NCBI RefSeq assembly: GCF_014836765.1 | Contig: NZ_JACSQG010000004.1 | Location: 186,001 to 250,000, forward strand | Length of the DNA: 64,000 nt | Direction of reading: 5' to 3' | Source: Serpens gallinarum | Lineage (GTDB): Bacteria; Pseudomonadota; Gammaproteobacteria; Pseudomonadales; Pseudomonadaceae | Part shown: one piece after another, positions 55,401-64,000 of the stretch | Layout of the letters: each line of letters begins with the position of its first letter | Numbering within the stretch: the stretch's first letter is position 1 | Program-made: the position numbers and the translations under genes | The notes under the pieces: generated by a model | Database searches by the model: none | Seen by the model: only the letters and a program-made list of their open reading frames with translations | Told to the model about the DNA's origin: nothing

Positions 55401-57322
55401 ACATGCACAAAGGCATCCTGGAAGGTTTCGTTGAGCTCCTGGATGTCGATCTGCAGGCCTTCGGCATAGGTGAAGGTGAAGTCATGGATCCAGAACGCCC
55501 GGCCGCTGCGCTGGTGCAGGTAAAAGGAAAACTCGCTGAGTACGCGCAGGCCAAGATTCTCCAGAATCGGCAGCACATCGGACAGCGGCAGGGGCGTGTC
55601 GCCGTGGTAGACCTTGCAATGCAATTGCCGGTCATCCGTGCCCAGCGGCAGATAAAAGCTCATCAGCAAAGGACGCTGTTCGGACAGCTCGTGGATGTGC
55701 TGCATGTCCACCGCCGCCGAATGGGCTTCGTAGCGCTCGCGGTAGCCGGCCGGAAACCCCTGCGGAAAATTGGCCAGAACTTCCCGGCCACGGGCCTCGC
55801 CGAACCCTTCCAGGATCAGGTTGGCATAGTCGTCCTGCCAGGACCGGCAGGCCTGAATGACTTCCTGCTCAAGTTGCCGGGTGTCGAAGTGCGGCGGATG
55901 GCGGGGATCGATGCGCAGGATCAACTGCACCCGCGCCAGCTGGGACTCGGAAAAGTACGTCCAGAACTCGCAATCGCTGGCGCCCAATCGTTCCATGAGG
56001 ATGCGCTGGACCTTCACGCGGATTTCCGTGGAGTACAGATCGCGCGGCACGTACAGCAGGCAGTACATGAAGCGACCGTAGGGGTCGCGACGCAGGAACA
56101 GCCGCAGCCGGTTGCGCTCCTGGATCTGCACGATGGCCATGGCGGTCTCGAACAGCTCATCAACCGGCGTCTGGAACAGCTCGTCGCGCGGCAATACCTC
56201 CAGTACCTGGCGCAGCTCCTTGCCCAGATGCGCCTTCGCATCGAAGCCCGAGCGCGTGACGATTTCGTCCACTTTGCGCCGGATATAGGGAATGCGCTTG
56301 ACGCTTTCGGCATACACCATTGAGGTGTACAGGCCCATGAAACGGTATTCGCGAATCACCCGGCCGGCATCGTCCAGTTCGCGCAACGAGACGAAATCCG
56401 GATAGGCCGGACGGTGCACCCGGCTGGGCCGCGCGGCCTTGGCGAACGATAACAGCAGCGGCTGACGCAGATAGGCCATGGTCGCAGCTTCGACATGGGT
56501 GTCCTCACGGCTCAACCCCTTGCGCAAACGGCGCGACAGGCCCAGCAATGAGGCCTCGTCATAGGCCACGCGACCGCCTTCGGCCTCGTCCTCCAAGGTA
56601 AATTCTTCATAGCCCAGAAAGGTGAAGTGATCGTCCAGCAACCACTGGATGAACACCTTCATTTCCGCAACGTCCTCGGCGTCTACATCGACCGGGCACT
56701 GCTCCAAGCGAGTGATGGCTTCGCGGGCGCGGGCCTGCATAGCCGGGAAATCGCTGACCGCCAGGCGCACCTCGTCTAGAACATCCAGCAAGGCCTGCTG
56801 CAACTCATGCAGCTCGCTGGCCGTCGCGCAGCGGTCAATTTCCAGGAACATCAACGCCTCGGCATGCACCCCTTCGCCCGTGGAGCCCTTGGGCAACAGC
56901 TCGAGCAACTCGCCGGCGGCGTTGCGGCGCACGCTGAACACCGTGTTCTGCAGGGTATGGATGCTACGCCCACGGCGCGCCAGCTCCATGCGCGCGGAGT
57001 CCACCAGAAAGGGCATGTCCGGGTGCAGGATTTCCACTGCACTGTGGCTGGACTGCCAGCCATGCTTTTCGTAGTCGGGGTTGAACACCCGCACCTGGGC
57101 CGTTTCGCTACGGGAGCCTTCCAGTAAACGCCAGGCCGACAAGGTGCAACCAGCCAGGTCGGTGAGGCGCCGCTCGACCAGTTCGTCGAGCGCGATCACG
57201 GCAAAGAACTGCTCGGCGAAGCGACAGACCTGCGGCAAGACGCCGGCTTCCACATGGGAGGCCAGAATCGCCTCCAATTGCTGCTGGAAATCGGCCTTGC
57301 CGGTCGCAGTGAAAAACACCAT
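52481..57322 (-). CDS. gdhB: NAD-dependent glutamate dehydrogenase, large type
   Basis: A 1613-residue enzyme of the large (about 180 kDa) NAD-GDH class, which turns glutamate into 2-oxoglutarate and ammonia. The N-terminal half holds ACT-like regulatory regions. The catalytic domain lies in the middle of the protein (about 790-1200), with PVARGGLRWSDREEDYRTEV, IVPMGAKGGFV (the Lys-rich glutamate site) and GIGDMAGDVFGNGLL (the dinucleotide region). The C-terminal part is helical. The length is usual for the family. It stands alone, downstream of the REP cluster and divergent from moxR. Confidence 0.95.
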   Translation of the reverse strand: MVFFTATGKADFQQQLEAILASHVEAGVLPQVCRFAEQFFAVIALDELVERRLTDLAGCTLSAWRLLEGSRSETAQVRVFNPDYEKHGWQSSHSAVEILHPDMPFLVDSARMELARRGRSIHTLQNTVFSVRRNAAGELLELLPKGSTGEGVHAEALMFLEIDRCATASELHELQQALLDVLDEVRLAVSDFPAMQARAREAITRLEQCPVDVDAEDVAEMKVFIQWLLDDHFTFLGYEEFTLEDEAEGGRVAYDEASLLGLSRRLRKGLSREDTHVEAATMAYLRQPLLLSFAKAARPSRVHRPAYPDFVSLRELDDAGRVIREYRFMGLYTSMVYAESVKRIPYIRRKVDEIVTRSGFDAKAHLGKELRQVLEVLPRDELFQTPVDELFETAMAIVQIQERNRLRLFLRRDPYGRFMYCLLYVPRDLYSTEIRVKVQRILMERLGASDCEFWTYFSESQLARVQLILRIDPRHPPHFDTRQLEQEVIQACRSWQDDYANLILEGFGEARGREVLANFPQGFPAGYRERYEAHSAAVDMQHIHELSEQRPLLMSFYLPLGTDDRQLHCKVYHGDTPLPLSDVLPILENLGLRVLSEFSFYLHQRSGRAFWIHDFTFTYAEGLQIDIQELNETFQDAFVHVVAGDAENDAFNRLVLSAALPWRDVALLRAYARYLKQIRLGFDLGYIANALNNHPDIARELVRLFKTRFYLARKLVEADLQDKQLKLEQAILTALDRVAVLNEDLILRRYLALIQATLRSNFYQPDAQGADKPYFSFKFDPGAIPGVPKPVPRYEIFVYSPRFEGVHLRGGPVARGGLRWSDREEDYRTEVLGLVKAQQVKNAVIVPMGAKGGFVPRRLPQSGNRDEIQAEAIACYRLFISGLLDITDNIKEGQVVPPANVVRHDGDDPYLVVAADKGTASFSDIANALSADYGFWLGDAFASGGSAGYDHKAMGITAKGAWISVQRHFRERGIDVQQDSISVIGIGDMAGDVFGNGLLMSDRVRLLAAFNHIHIFIDPAPDPAASYAERQRLFELPRSAWTDYDAGLISAGGGVFARSAKSIEITPQMQACFAIQAKRLSPNELINALLKAPVDLIWNGGIGTYVKASTESHVDIGDKANDALRVNGNELRARVVGEGGNLGMSQRGRIEYGLNGGASNTDFIDNAGGVDCSDHEVNIKILLNEVVTGGDMTGKQRNELLAGMTEAVSRLVLANNYKQTQALSLAERRARDRGAEYRRLITDLESRDKLDRALEFLPSDEQLVERGNNSQGLTRPELAVLLSYSKIDLKQALLKSKIPDDDYLIRDMESAFPQLLAEKFGPAMRRHRLKREIVSTQIANDLVNHMGITFVQRLKESTGMSASQVAAAYVIVRDIFHLPHWFRQIELLDHQVLAETQLALMDELMRLGRRATRWFLRSRRNQLNAARDLAHFGPRVAALGLKLNELLEGPTHELWQARYRDYVEAGVPELLARMVAGVSHLYTLLPILEAADQTGLEPAEVARAYFAVGSRLELTWFLQQITELPVKNNWQALAREAFRDDLDGQQQAITVSLLQTPGSDDLEARLQGWMEQRKVMVKRWRNMLAELRAATGSDYSMYAVASREVADLAQSGA

Positions 57323-57560
57323 GGCGATACTCCATCAAAACAGAGAAATCCGTAGTTGCTTCAGGCGCGCCTGGCACGAACGTGTCTGCAATCACATTCC
57401 CGTGCTGCACGCCGCATCTGGCGGTGTACAGGTCGCACCCTGCGACATTCATGCACCGCGACCCTGCCTAGAACGTTAGCCCAGCTTCCCATCTTCGATT
57501 AAAGTGGCCGCCACCAGGCTGCGTCATATCGACCCTCGCCCCGTTTCGATCCGAGTCCCG

Positions 57561-58523
<963 letters not shown>

Positions 58524-58573
58524 TGAAGCCGCTGCCGGCTGACCGCCCCGTTTCTCACGCGGAGCGCTGAACC

Positions 58574-59515
58574 ATGCACACCCTGCCGTCGCAACCCGGC
58601 GTGCGCGTGAGCCTGGCCGAACTGATCGACATCCGCCATCGCCTGCGCGAGGTGCAGCTGTTCTCCACGCCCAGCCGACGCAGTCCATTGATCGGCCTGC
58701 ACCGTTCCAAGCTGCGCGGACGCGGTATCGACTTTGACCAGGTGCGCGTCTACCAGCCGGGCGACGATGTGCGCACCATCGACTGGCGCGTCACCGCGCG
58801 CACCCAGGAACCGCACACCAAGCTGTTCCATGAAGAACGTGAGCGCCCGGTGTACCTGCTGGTTGAGCAGAGTCGCCCGCTGTTTTTTGGCAGCGGCGTG
58901 CAACTCAAATCCGTGCTCGCCGCCCAAGCTGCGGCGCTGTTCGGCTGGGCCGCATTGACACACAACGACCGCATCGGCGGGCTGGTGTTTGGTGATGGCG
59001 AGCACCACGAAGTGCGCCCGCGACGCAGCAAGCAAAGCCTGTTGCAGTTGCTCAACCGGCTGGTGGGCGCCAACCATGCCCTGCACGCCGACATGCAGGC
59101 TCCGCAGGGCACGTTCGGCCCCGCATTGCGCCGCGCCCGCGAAGTGCTGCGTCCCGGCAGCCTGCTGGTGGTGATTTGCGACGAACGCGCGCTCACCGAT
59201 GCGGCCGAGCAACAACTGGCCCTGCTGGGCCGCCACATCGACCTGATCCTGTTGCCCATTTCCGACCCCCTCGACCACGCGCTGCCCGCCGCCGGCCTGC
59301 TGCGGTTTGGCGAACAGCAGGCAGTGCTGGAGCTGGACACCTATGACAGCGACCTGCGCCGCGCCTACCGCGAATTGGGCGAAGCACGGCGCCTGCGCTG
59401 GCAGCACGCTGCGCAAAGGATGCGCGCGCTGCTGCTACCCCTGAGCAGCCAGACGGACATGTTCGAGCAATTGCGCGAATACCTGGAACAACCTGCTGCG
59501 GACTCCCGCCGATGA
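58574..59515 (+). CDS. DUF58 domain protein
   Basis: A 313-residue protein with the DUF58 signature GRGIDFDQVRVYQPGDDVRT and IDWRVTAR, followed by a VWA-like C-terminal half. It is a soluble partner of MoxR in this type of cluster. It ends in a 4-nt overlap with the next gene. The cellular role is unknown beyond the cluster's link to envelope stress and aerotolerance in other bacteria. Confidence 0.9.
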   Translation: MHTLPSQPGVRVSLAELIDIRHRLREVQLFSTPSRRSPLIGLHRSKLRGRGIDFDQVRVYQPGDDVRTIDWRVTARTQEPHTKLFHEERERPVYLLVEQSRPLFFGSGVQLKSVLAAQAAALFGWAALTHNDRIGGLVFGDGEHHEVRPRRSKQSLLQLLNRLVGANHALHADMQAPQGTFGPALRRAREVLRPGSLLVVICDERALTDAAEQQLALLGRHIDLILLPISDPLDHALPAAGLLRFGEQQAVLELDTYDSDLRRAYRELGEARRLRWQHAAQRMRALLLPLSSQTDMFEQLREYLEQPAADSRR

Positions 59516-59997
59516 GCACGCTCGACGCACTGCAACCTCTGTTGCCGCCCCCGCCGGTGCCCTGGTGGCCGCCGGCGCCGGGCTGGTGGCTGCTGGCCGT
59601 CGGCGTGCCGTTGCTGCTCTGCGCACTGTGGTACCTGTCGATTCGCCTGCACCGTCGCCCGGCCCACGAGCCGGAGCTGGACCCCCGCCGCCAACGGGCA
59701 CTGGACGAACTCGCCAGCCTGGCCAAACCCTACTACCAGCAACCGGCAGGTCCCTGGCTGCAACAGCTCAATGGCCTGCTCAAGCGCCTGTGCCTGCAGC
59801 ATTACCCGGACAGCCACTGCCAGACCCTGAGCGGCCGGGCCTGGCTGGCGTTTCTCGATAACCGTTGCCCGGCCGCCGGGCTGACCCGCTGGATGGTGCT
59901 GGTGGACGGTGCCTATCGCCCGCAGTGTCTGCTCGACGACAAGGCCGTGGACGATCTGCACCGCGCCGTCGAAACCTGGATTCGCAAGCATGTTTGA
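59512..59997 (+). CDS. DUF4381 membrane protein
   Basis: A 161-residue protein with one helix (about 22-42) after a Pro-rich start (LLPPPPVPWWPPAPGWW). The cytosolic part has ALDELASLAKPYYQQPAG and CLQHYPDSHCQTLSGRAWL, the usual DUF4381 elements. It overlaps both neighbours (4 and 8 nt), so it is translationally coupled in the cluster. Confidence 0.88.
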   Translation: MSTLDALQPLLPPPPVPWWPPAPGWWLLAVGVPLLLCALWYLSIRLHRRPAHEPELDPRRQRALDELASLAKPYYQQPAGPWLQQLNGLLKRLCLQHYPDSHCQTLSGRAWLAFLDNRCPAAGLTRWMVLVDGAYRPQCLLDDKAVDDLHRAVETWIRKHV

Positions 59998-61003
59998 ATT
60001 CGCCTGGCCCTGGGTCTTTTTGCTCGCCCCGCTGCCCTGGCTGCTGCGCTGGCTGCTGCCTCCGGCGGACAATGGCGAAGCGGCGCTCAAGGTGAATTTT
60101 CTCGCCGAACTGGAAAGCCTCGCCGGCCATAAGGCACGCGCCAATCTGCCGGCGTGGCGCCAGCAAGCCCCGTTCGCTCTGCTCTGGCTGTGCCTGTTAC
60201 TCGCCGCCGCGCGCCCGCACTGGCTGGGCGAACCCCTGCCGATACCGGCCAGCGGCCGCGACCTGCTGCTCGCCGTGGATGTTTCCGGCTCCATGGATTA
60301 CCCGGACATGCGCTGGGACGAACAGGCCATCAGCCGCCTCACCCTGGTCAAACGACTGCTCGGCGATTTCATCGAGGAGCGCCACGGCGACCGCGTCGGC
60401 CTGATCCTGTTCGGCAGCCAGGCCTACCTGCAATCGCCGCTGACCTTCGACCGGCACACCGTGCGCACCTGGCTCGACGAAGCGTTGATCGGCATCGCCG
60501 GGCAAAACACCGCCATCGGCGATGCCATTGGCCTGGCGGTCAAGCGTCTGCGCGAACGTCCGGCTGACAGCCGCGTACTGGTGCTGGTTACTGACGGTGC
60601 CAACACCAGCGGCACCTTGGACCCGCTCACCGCTGCGCGCATGGCGGCCTTGCACAACGTGACGATTTATCCGATCGGCATCGGCGCCGCGCCGGGTCAG
60701 GGCGGCCAGCGCGGCGTCTTCGCCTTCACCCCGGGCATGGACCTGGACGAAGGCCTGTTGCAGGAAATCGCCGCGCTCACCGGCGGGCAGTATTTCCGCG
60801 CCCAGTCCCGTGAACAGCTGCAAGACATCGAAGCGCTGCTGGACACGCTCGAGCCGGTAGCGCAGCAACCCACCCAGGCACGGCAGATTCTTGCGCTGTA
60901 CAGCTGGCCACTGGGCGCTGGCCTGGTACTCAGCGTGCTGCTGGTCGGCCGTGTACTCTGGCCGCAGGGCCTGCGTCCCTACTGGCTGCGGAGGTCACGG
61001 TGA
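59990..61003 (+). CDS. BatA-like VWA domain membrane protein
   Basis: A 337-residue protein. Two helices near the N-terminus (about 4-22 and 55-75) and one at the end (about 305-325) hold a VWA domain. The MIDAS is intact: DVSGSMD, plus TDGANTSG. VWA proteins of this cluster bind metal and form complexes in the inner membrane. It overlaps the DUF4381 gene by 8 nt and the next gene by 1 nt (TGATG). Confidence 0.9.
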   Translation: MFEFAWPWVFLLAPLPWLLRWLLPPADNGEAALKVNFLAELESLAGHKARANLPAWRQQAPFALLWLCLLLAAARPHWLGEPLPIPASGRDLLLAVDVSGSMDYPDMRWDEQAISRLTLVKRLLGDFIEERHGDRVGLILFGSQAYLQSPLTFDRHTVRTWLDEALIGIAGQNTAIGDAIGLAVKRLRERPADSRVLVLVTDGANTSGTLDPLTAARMAALHNVTIYPIGIGAAPGQGGQRGVFAFTPGMDLDEGLLQEIAALTGGQYFRAQSREQLQDIEALLDTLEPVAQQPTQARQILALYSWPLGAGLVLSVLLVGRVLWPQGLRPYWLRRSR

Positions 61004-62706
61004 TGGAACTACTCTTGCCGCATTGGCTGCGCCCCGCCTGGCTGTTGCTCGCTCCCCTGCTCGGCTGGCTGCTCTGGCAGCTGTGGCACCGCGAACGGCG
61101 AGCCGGCCGCTGGCAGCAGATCCTGCCCAGCGCCTTTCATAGCCTGCTGCTCACCCGCAGCAACGGGCGCGGCAATCGCCTGCCGTGGATCGCGCTGGGC
61201 CTGGCCTGGCTGCTGGCCCTTTTGGCCTTGCTCGGTCCCAGTTGGCAGCAGTTGGAGCAAACCGTCGGCAAACCGGCTGATCCGCTGGTCATCATCATCG
61301 ACCTGACGCCGCAGATGCTGGCAGGCGACACGCCACCCAATCGTCTGGAACAGGCGCGGCGCAAGATTCTCGACCTGCTCGAGGCTCGCCGAGACGCCCA
61401 GACCGCCGTCGTCGTGTATGCCGGCAGCGCCCACGTGCTGGTGCCGTTGTCCGACGACACGGCCACCACGCACAATCTGCTCGACGCGCTCAAGCCCTCG
61501 ATCATGCCCGAGCCGGGCCAACGCGCCGATCTGGCCGTGGCCAAGGCCCTGGACCTGCTGCACCAAGGTGCGCGCGATCAAGGACGGCTGCTGTTGATTA
61601 CCGGCGCGCTGAGCGAGACAGAACGCAGTGCCATTGCACGACAACTCGGCCGCCAGGGCGAACGTTTGCTCATGCTGGGCATGGGCACCTCCCAGGGCGC
61701 GCCGATCGTTCAGGAAGGGGGCGGTTACCGTCTGGATGATCAGGGCGCGATCATCCTGTCGCGCCTGGACGATGCCGGCTTACGCCGCTTCGCCGACCAG
61801 ATCGGCGCCCGCTATGCGCCCTGGCGTCTGGACGAGGGCGACTTGCGCACACTCGACCTGCTCGACGCTCCGCAGCACCTGCGCGAAGAAGACGGTGAAT
61901 TTGTCCGCCTCGCCCACTGGCTCGACCAGGGCCACTGGCTGCTATTGCCCCTGCTGCTGCTCGCCGCCTGCGCGGGACGGCGCGGCTGGTTGTTCTGCCT
62001 GCCCTTGCTCATGGTCTTGCCACAGCCTGGGTATGCCTGGAGTTTCGATGACCTGTGGCTGCGCGCCGACCAGCAAGGCCAGCGCCTGCTCGATGCGCAA
62101 CGCCCCGCCGAAGCCGCGCAGCGCTTCAGCGATCCGCTGCGCCAGGGCCATGCCCTGTACCAGGCTGGTGACTACCCCGCCGCCGCCCAGCGCTTCGCTC
62201 AGGGCGACAGCGCCGCCGATCATTACAATCGCGGCAACGCGCTGGCCCAGGCTGGCGATCTGCAGGCTGCGCTGGAGGCCTACGATCAAGCCTTGGTCTT
62301 GCAACCGGAACTGCCCCAGGCCCTGCACAACCGCACGCTGATCGAAAATCTGCTGCGTGAGCGAGAAGAAGAACAGCAGCACGATGACAGTCCGTCATCC
62401 AGCAGTACACCCGAGCCATCCGCTGCCGGCTCTCCCGGTCAGGAAGGCCAGGAGCGCGACGCGGATAACAGCCCCGAGGGCGAATCCCTGGAGACCGACG
62501 ACGCATCGACCGCCCCGGCCAGTGGCACCGCCAGCGAGTCGGACAGCGAGCAACCGGCTCATGCCACCGCGCAACCGGCCGATGCGCTGGGTGACGAACG
62601 CCGCCAGGCGCTGGAACAATGGCTGCGCCAGATTCCCGATGACCCCGCCGAACTGCTGCGCCGCAAGTTCAGGTACGAACAACACACCAGGAATCCCCAG
62701 CGATGA
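61003..62706 (+). CDS. BatB/BatC-like VWA and TPR protein
   Basis: A 567-residue fusion of a VWA domain and TPR repeats. Helices near residues 8-24, 56-76 and 300-335 bracket the VWA region. Its MIDAS start reads DLTPQML (from D100), where the usual DxSxS has Thr and Gln, so metal binding is doubtful. Two TPR units (about 345-450: DHYNRGNALAQAGDLQAALE) are followed by a low-complexity acidic Ser/Glu tail (about 460-540). GGAGG precedes ATG 61003; GTG 61000 is an alternative. Confidence 0.88.
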   Translation: MELLLPHWLRPAWLLLAPLLGWLLWQLWHRERRAGRWQQILPSAFHSLLLTRSNGRGNRLPWIALGLAWLLALLALLGPSWQQLEQTVGKPADPLVIIIDLTPQMLAGDTPPNRLEQARRKILDLLEARRDAQTAVVVYAGSAHVLVPLSDDTATTHNLLDALKPSIMPEPGQRADLAVAKALDLLHQGARDQGRLLLITGALSETERSAIARQLGRQGERLLMLGMGTSQGAPIVQEGGGYRLDDQGAIILSRLDDAGLRRFADQIGARYAPWRLDEGDLRTLDLLDAPQHLREEDGEFVRLAHWLDQGHWLLLPLLLLAACAGRRGWLFCLPLLMVLPQPGYAWSFDDLWLRADQQGQRLLDAQRPAEAAQRFSDPLRQGHALYQAGDYPAAAQRFAQGDSAADHYNRGNALAQAGDLQAALEAYDQALVLQPELPQALHNRTLIENLLREREEEQQHDDSPSSSSTPEPSAAGSPGQEGQERDADNSPEGESLETDDASTAPASGTASESDSEQPAHATAQPADALGDERRQALEQWLRQIPDDPAELLRRKFRYEQHTRNPQR

Positions 62707-64000
62707 TGCGCCTGCTCTGCGTTTTCTTTTTTTGCCTGCTCAGCGGCCTGGCCAGCGCCGAGGCCCGGCTGCACGCCAGTGTCGACCGCCAGCAGTTCAG
62801 CATGGGCGAAACCCTGCAACTGACCCTGGAAGTCGCCGGCGTAACCCTGGCTGGCAAACCGGACCTCGCGCCCTTGCACCCGCTGTTCAAGGTACTCGAC
62901 AGCCAACAGGTCAATCGCCTGGTCACCGTCGACGGCGTGGCCCACACCATCACCCGCTGGATCATTACGCTGGCGCCCCGACAAACCGGCTTCGTGGTCA
63001 TCCCGCCCCTGAAGCTGGGCGAGGTCTGGTCCACGCCAATCACTCTGCATGTCACCCCGGCCCAGGCGCCCACAGACGCACCCGGCAGGCTCTCCCCGGT
63101 GTTCATCGACGCCAGCCTCGACCGGGACAGCGCCTACGTGCAGGCTCAGGTGGTGCTGACCCTGCGCATCTACCACTCGGTGACGCTGTTCGATGACAGT
63201 GCCCTGACACCGTTGCAGACACCCGAAGCGCGCGTCGAGCAGCTTGGCAAACCGATCACCTACGAAAAAATGATCAACGGCGTGCGCCATGGCGTGATCG
63301 AAATCCGCTATGCGATTTTCCCCTTGCGCAGCGGTGACATCGAACTACCCGCGCAGGTGTTCAGCGCCACCTTGGTCGAACGCAACAACCCCGACCAGTT
63401 CAACCCCTTCGGCCCGCGTTCGGGCCGCAGCGTGCGGGTCACCTCGCCGGTCATTCCACTCACGGTAAAGGCCAAGCCCGCCGACTACCCAAGCGATGCC
63501 CCCTGGCTGCCCGCCAGCGCCCTGACCCTGAGCGAAACCTGGACCCCCGAGCCAGAACAGGTCAGCGTCGGTGATTCGCTGACCCGCCAACGGGTTCTGC
63601 GCGTCGAAGGCCTGTCCAGCACCCAACTGCCACCGCTGCCGGCCACGCAAAGCGCCGACCTGCGCCACTACCCGGACCAGCCCAAACTGAGCAACGAAAC
63701 CACCGAACAGGGGTTGATCGGCAGCCGCGAGCAAAGCGAAGCGCTGGTGCCCAATCGCGCAGGTCAGGTGCAGGTGCCCGCCGTGGAAGTCGTCTGGTGG
63801 AACACCCAAACCGACAGCCTGGAACGCACCCGCTTGCCGGCGCGCAGCTTTGCCGTGGCCAGCAATCCGCAACTGGACCTGGCCCTGCCGCCGTTAGCCC
63901 CGTCGGTGCCCAACCAGGCCCTGTGGCCTTGGCAACTGAGCAGCGCCCTGCTGGCCTGCACCACCCTGCTCGGCTTCGGCCTGTGGTGGCATGCCCGGCG
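62703..64000 (+). CDS. BatD-like protein, N-terminal part (cut by window end)
   Basis: The frame from ATG 62703 stays open to the right edge, giving at least 432 residues. A signal peptide (MMRLLCVFFFCLLSGLASA) leads to beta-rich repeats (EARLHASVDRQQFSMGETLQ opening) and a helix near the end (LSSALLACTTLLGFGLWW). This is the oxygen-tolerance protein BatD layout, periplasmic with a C-terminal anchor. It overlaps the stop of the TPR gene (ATGA). Confidence 0.88.
   Translation, partial: MMRLLCVFFFCLLSGLASAEARLHASVDRQQFSMGETLQLTLEVAGVTLAGKPDLAPLHPLFKVLDSQQVNRLVTVDGVAHTITRWIITLAPRQTGFVVIPPLKLGEVWSTPITLHVTPAQAPTDAPGRLSPVFIDASLDRDSAYVQAQVVLTLRIYHSVTLFDDSALTPLQTPEARVEQLGKPITYEKMINGVRHGVIEIRYAIFPLRSGDIELPAQVFSATLVERNNPDQFNPFGPRSGRSVRVTSPVIPLTVKAKPADYPSDAPWLPASALTLSETWTPEPEQVSVGDSLTRQRVLRVEGLSSTQLPPLPATQSADLRHYPDQPKLSNETTEQGLIGSREQSEALVPNRAGQVQVPAVEVVWWNTQTDSLERTRLPARSFAVASNPQLDLALPPLAPSVPNQALWPWQLSSALLACTTLLGFGLWWHAR

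Noticed and set aside
53030-56323. A very long open frame on the plus strand opposite gdhB
   Set aside because: It is the antisense shadow of the glutamate dehydrogenase gene; GC-rich codon use keeps the opposite frame open. The translation shows no domain.

Overview
The window is typical chromosomal DNA of a GC-rich gammaproteobacterium in Pseudomonas sensu lato. Protein resemblance and gene order point to the Stutzerimonas/P. stutzeri side of the family. The evidence is a denitrification nir cluster in the P. stutzeri order (nirS-T-B ... M-C-F-D-L-G-H), a tsdBA thiosulfate dehydrogenase pair, the NAGGN osmoprotectant operon, an NAD-dependent glutamate dehydrogenase of about 1,600 residues, and REP palindromes with their own RAYT transposase. 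No phage, plasmid, CRISPR, tRNA or rRNA gene was seen.

Layout. 0-8 kb: the end of a FUSC membrane protein, tsdBA (minus strand), a QseBC-like two-component system, and a large HD-GYP protein. 8-10.3 kb: a two-gene operon (serine hydrolase, 7-alpha-hydroxysteroid dehydrogenase-like SDR) in which both genes carry a frameshift. 10.3-15 kb: a small exported Ala/Pro-rich protein, a hydrolase-MarR pair with twin operator-like palindromes, yggL, dacB, and a second MarR gene. 15.3-20.2 kb: the NAGGN operon (asnO, ngs, M42 peptidase). 20-28.4 kb: small conserved and DUF proteins (YheU, DUF2254, DUF3309, DUF421, DUF3291), two MFS transporters and an SDR. 28.4-32 kb: a four-gene minus-strand operon (DODA-type dioxygenase, SDR, DUF2218, cytochrome b561) divergent from a LysR gene. 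32-34.6 kb: actP-yjcH and a second DUF485-like gene. 34.8-39.8 kb: a GH17-like membrane protein, pirin, a CurA-type reductase, and thiM.

39.8-50.8 kb is the denitrification island. nirQ-nirO-nirP run leftward and nirS runs rightward from a shared perfect ANR/DNR box. nirS1-nirT-nirB is followed by a terminator, then a second ANR/DNR box and a second, clearly different nirS (nirS2), then nirMCFDLGH. The first NirS is of the P. stutzeri type. The second has the P. aeruginosa-type N-terminal extension with its tyrosine. Both reductases would share the heme d1 made with NirF and NirDLGH; nirJ, nirE and nirN are not in the window.

50.8-52.5 kb is a REPtron-like locus: a RAYT gene between five direct copies of a module of about 155 bp. 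Related copies or half copies lie at 14.5, 27.0 and 38.5 kb. 52.5-57.3 kb is gdhB (minus strand). 57.5-64 kb is a MoxR/DUF58/DUF4381/BatA/BatB-TPR/BatD cluster that runs off the right edge.

The strongest leads are the two nirS lineages in adjacent, separately controlled units, a CX3CH heme motif in NirB, hairpins after each nirS, the REPtron, nested hairpins inside the NAGGN operon, and the adjacent frameshifted genes at 8-10 kb. All assignments come from reading the sequence and from family knowledge; no database search was run.
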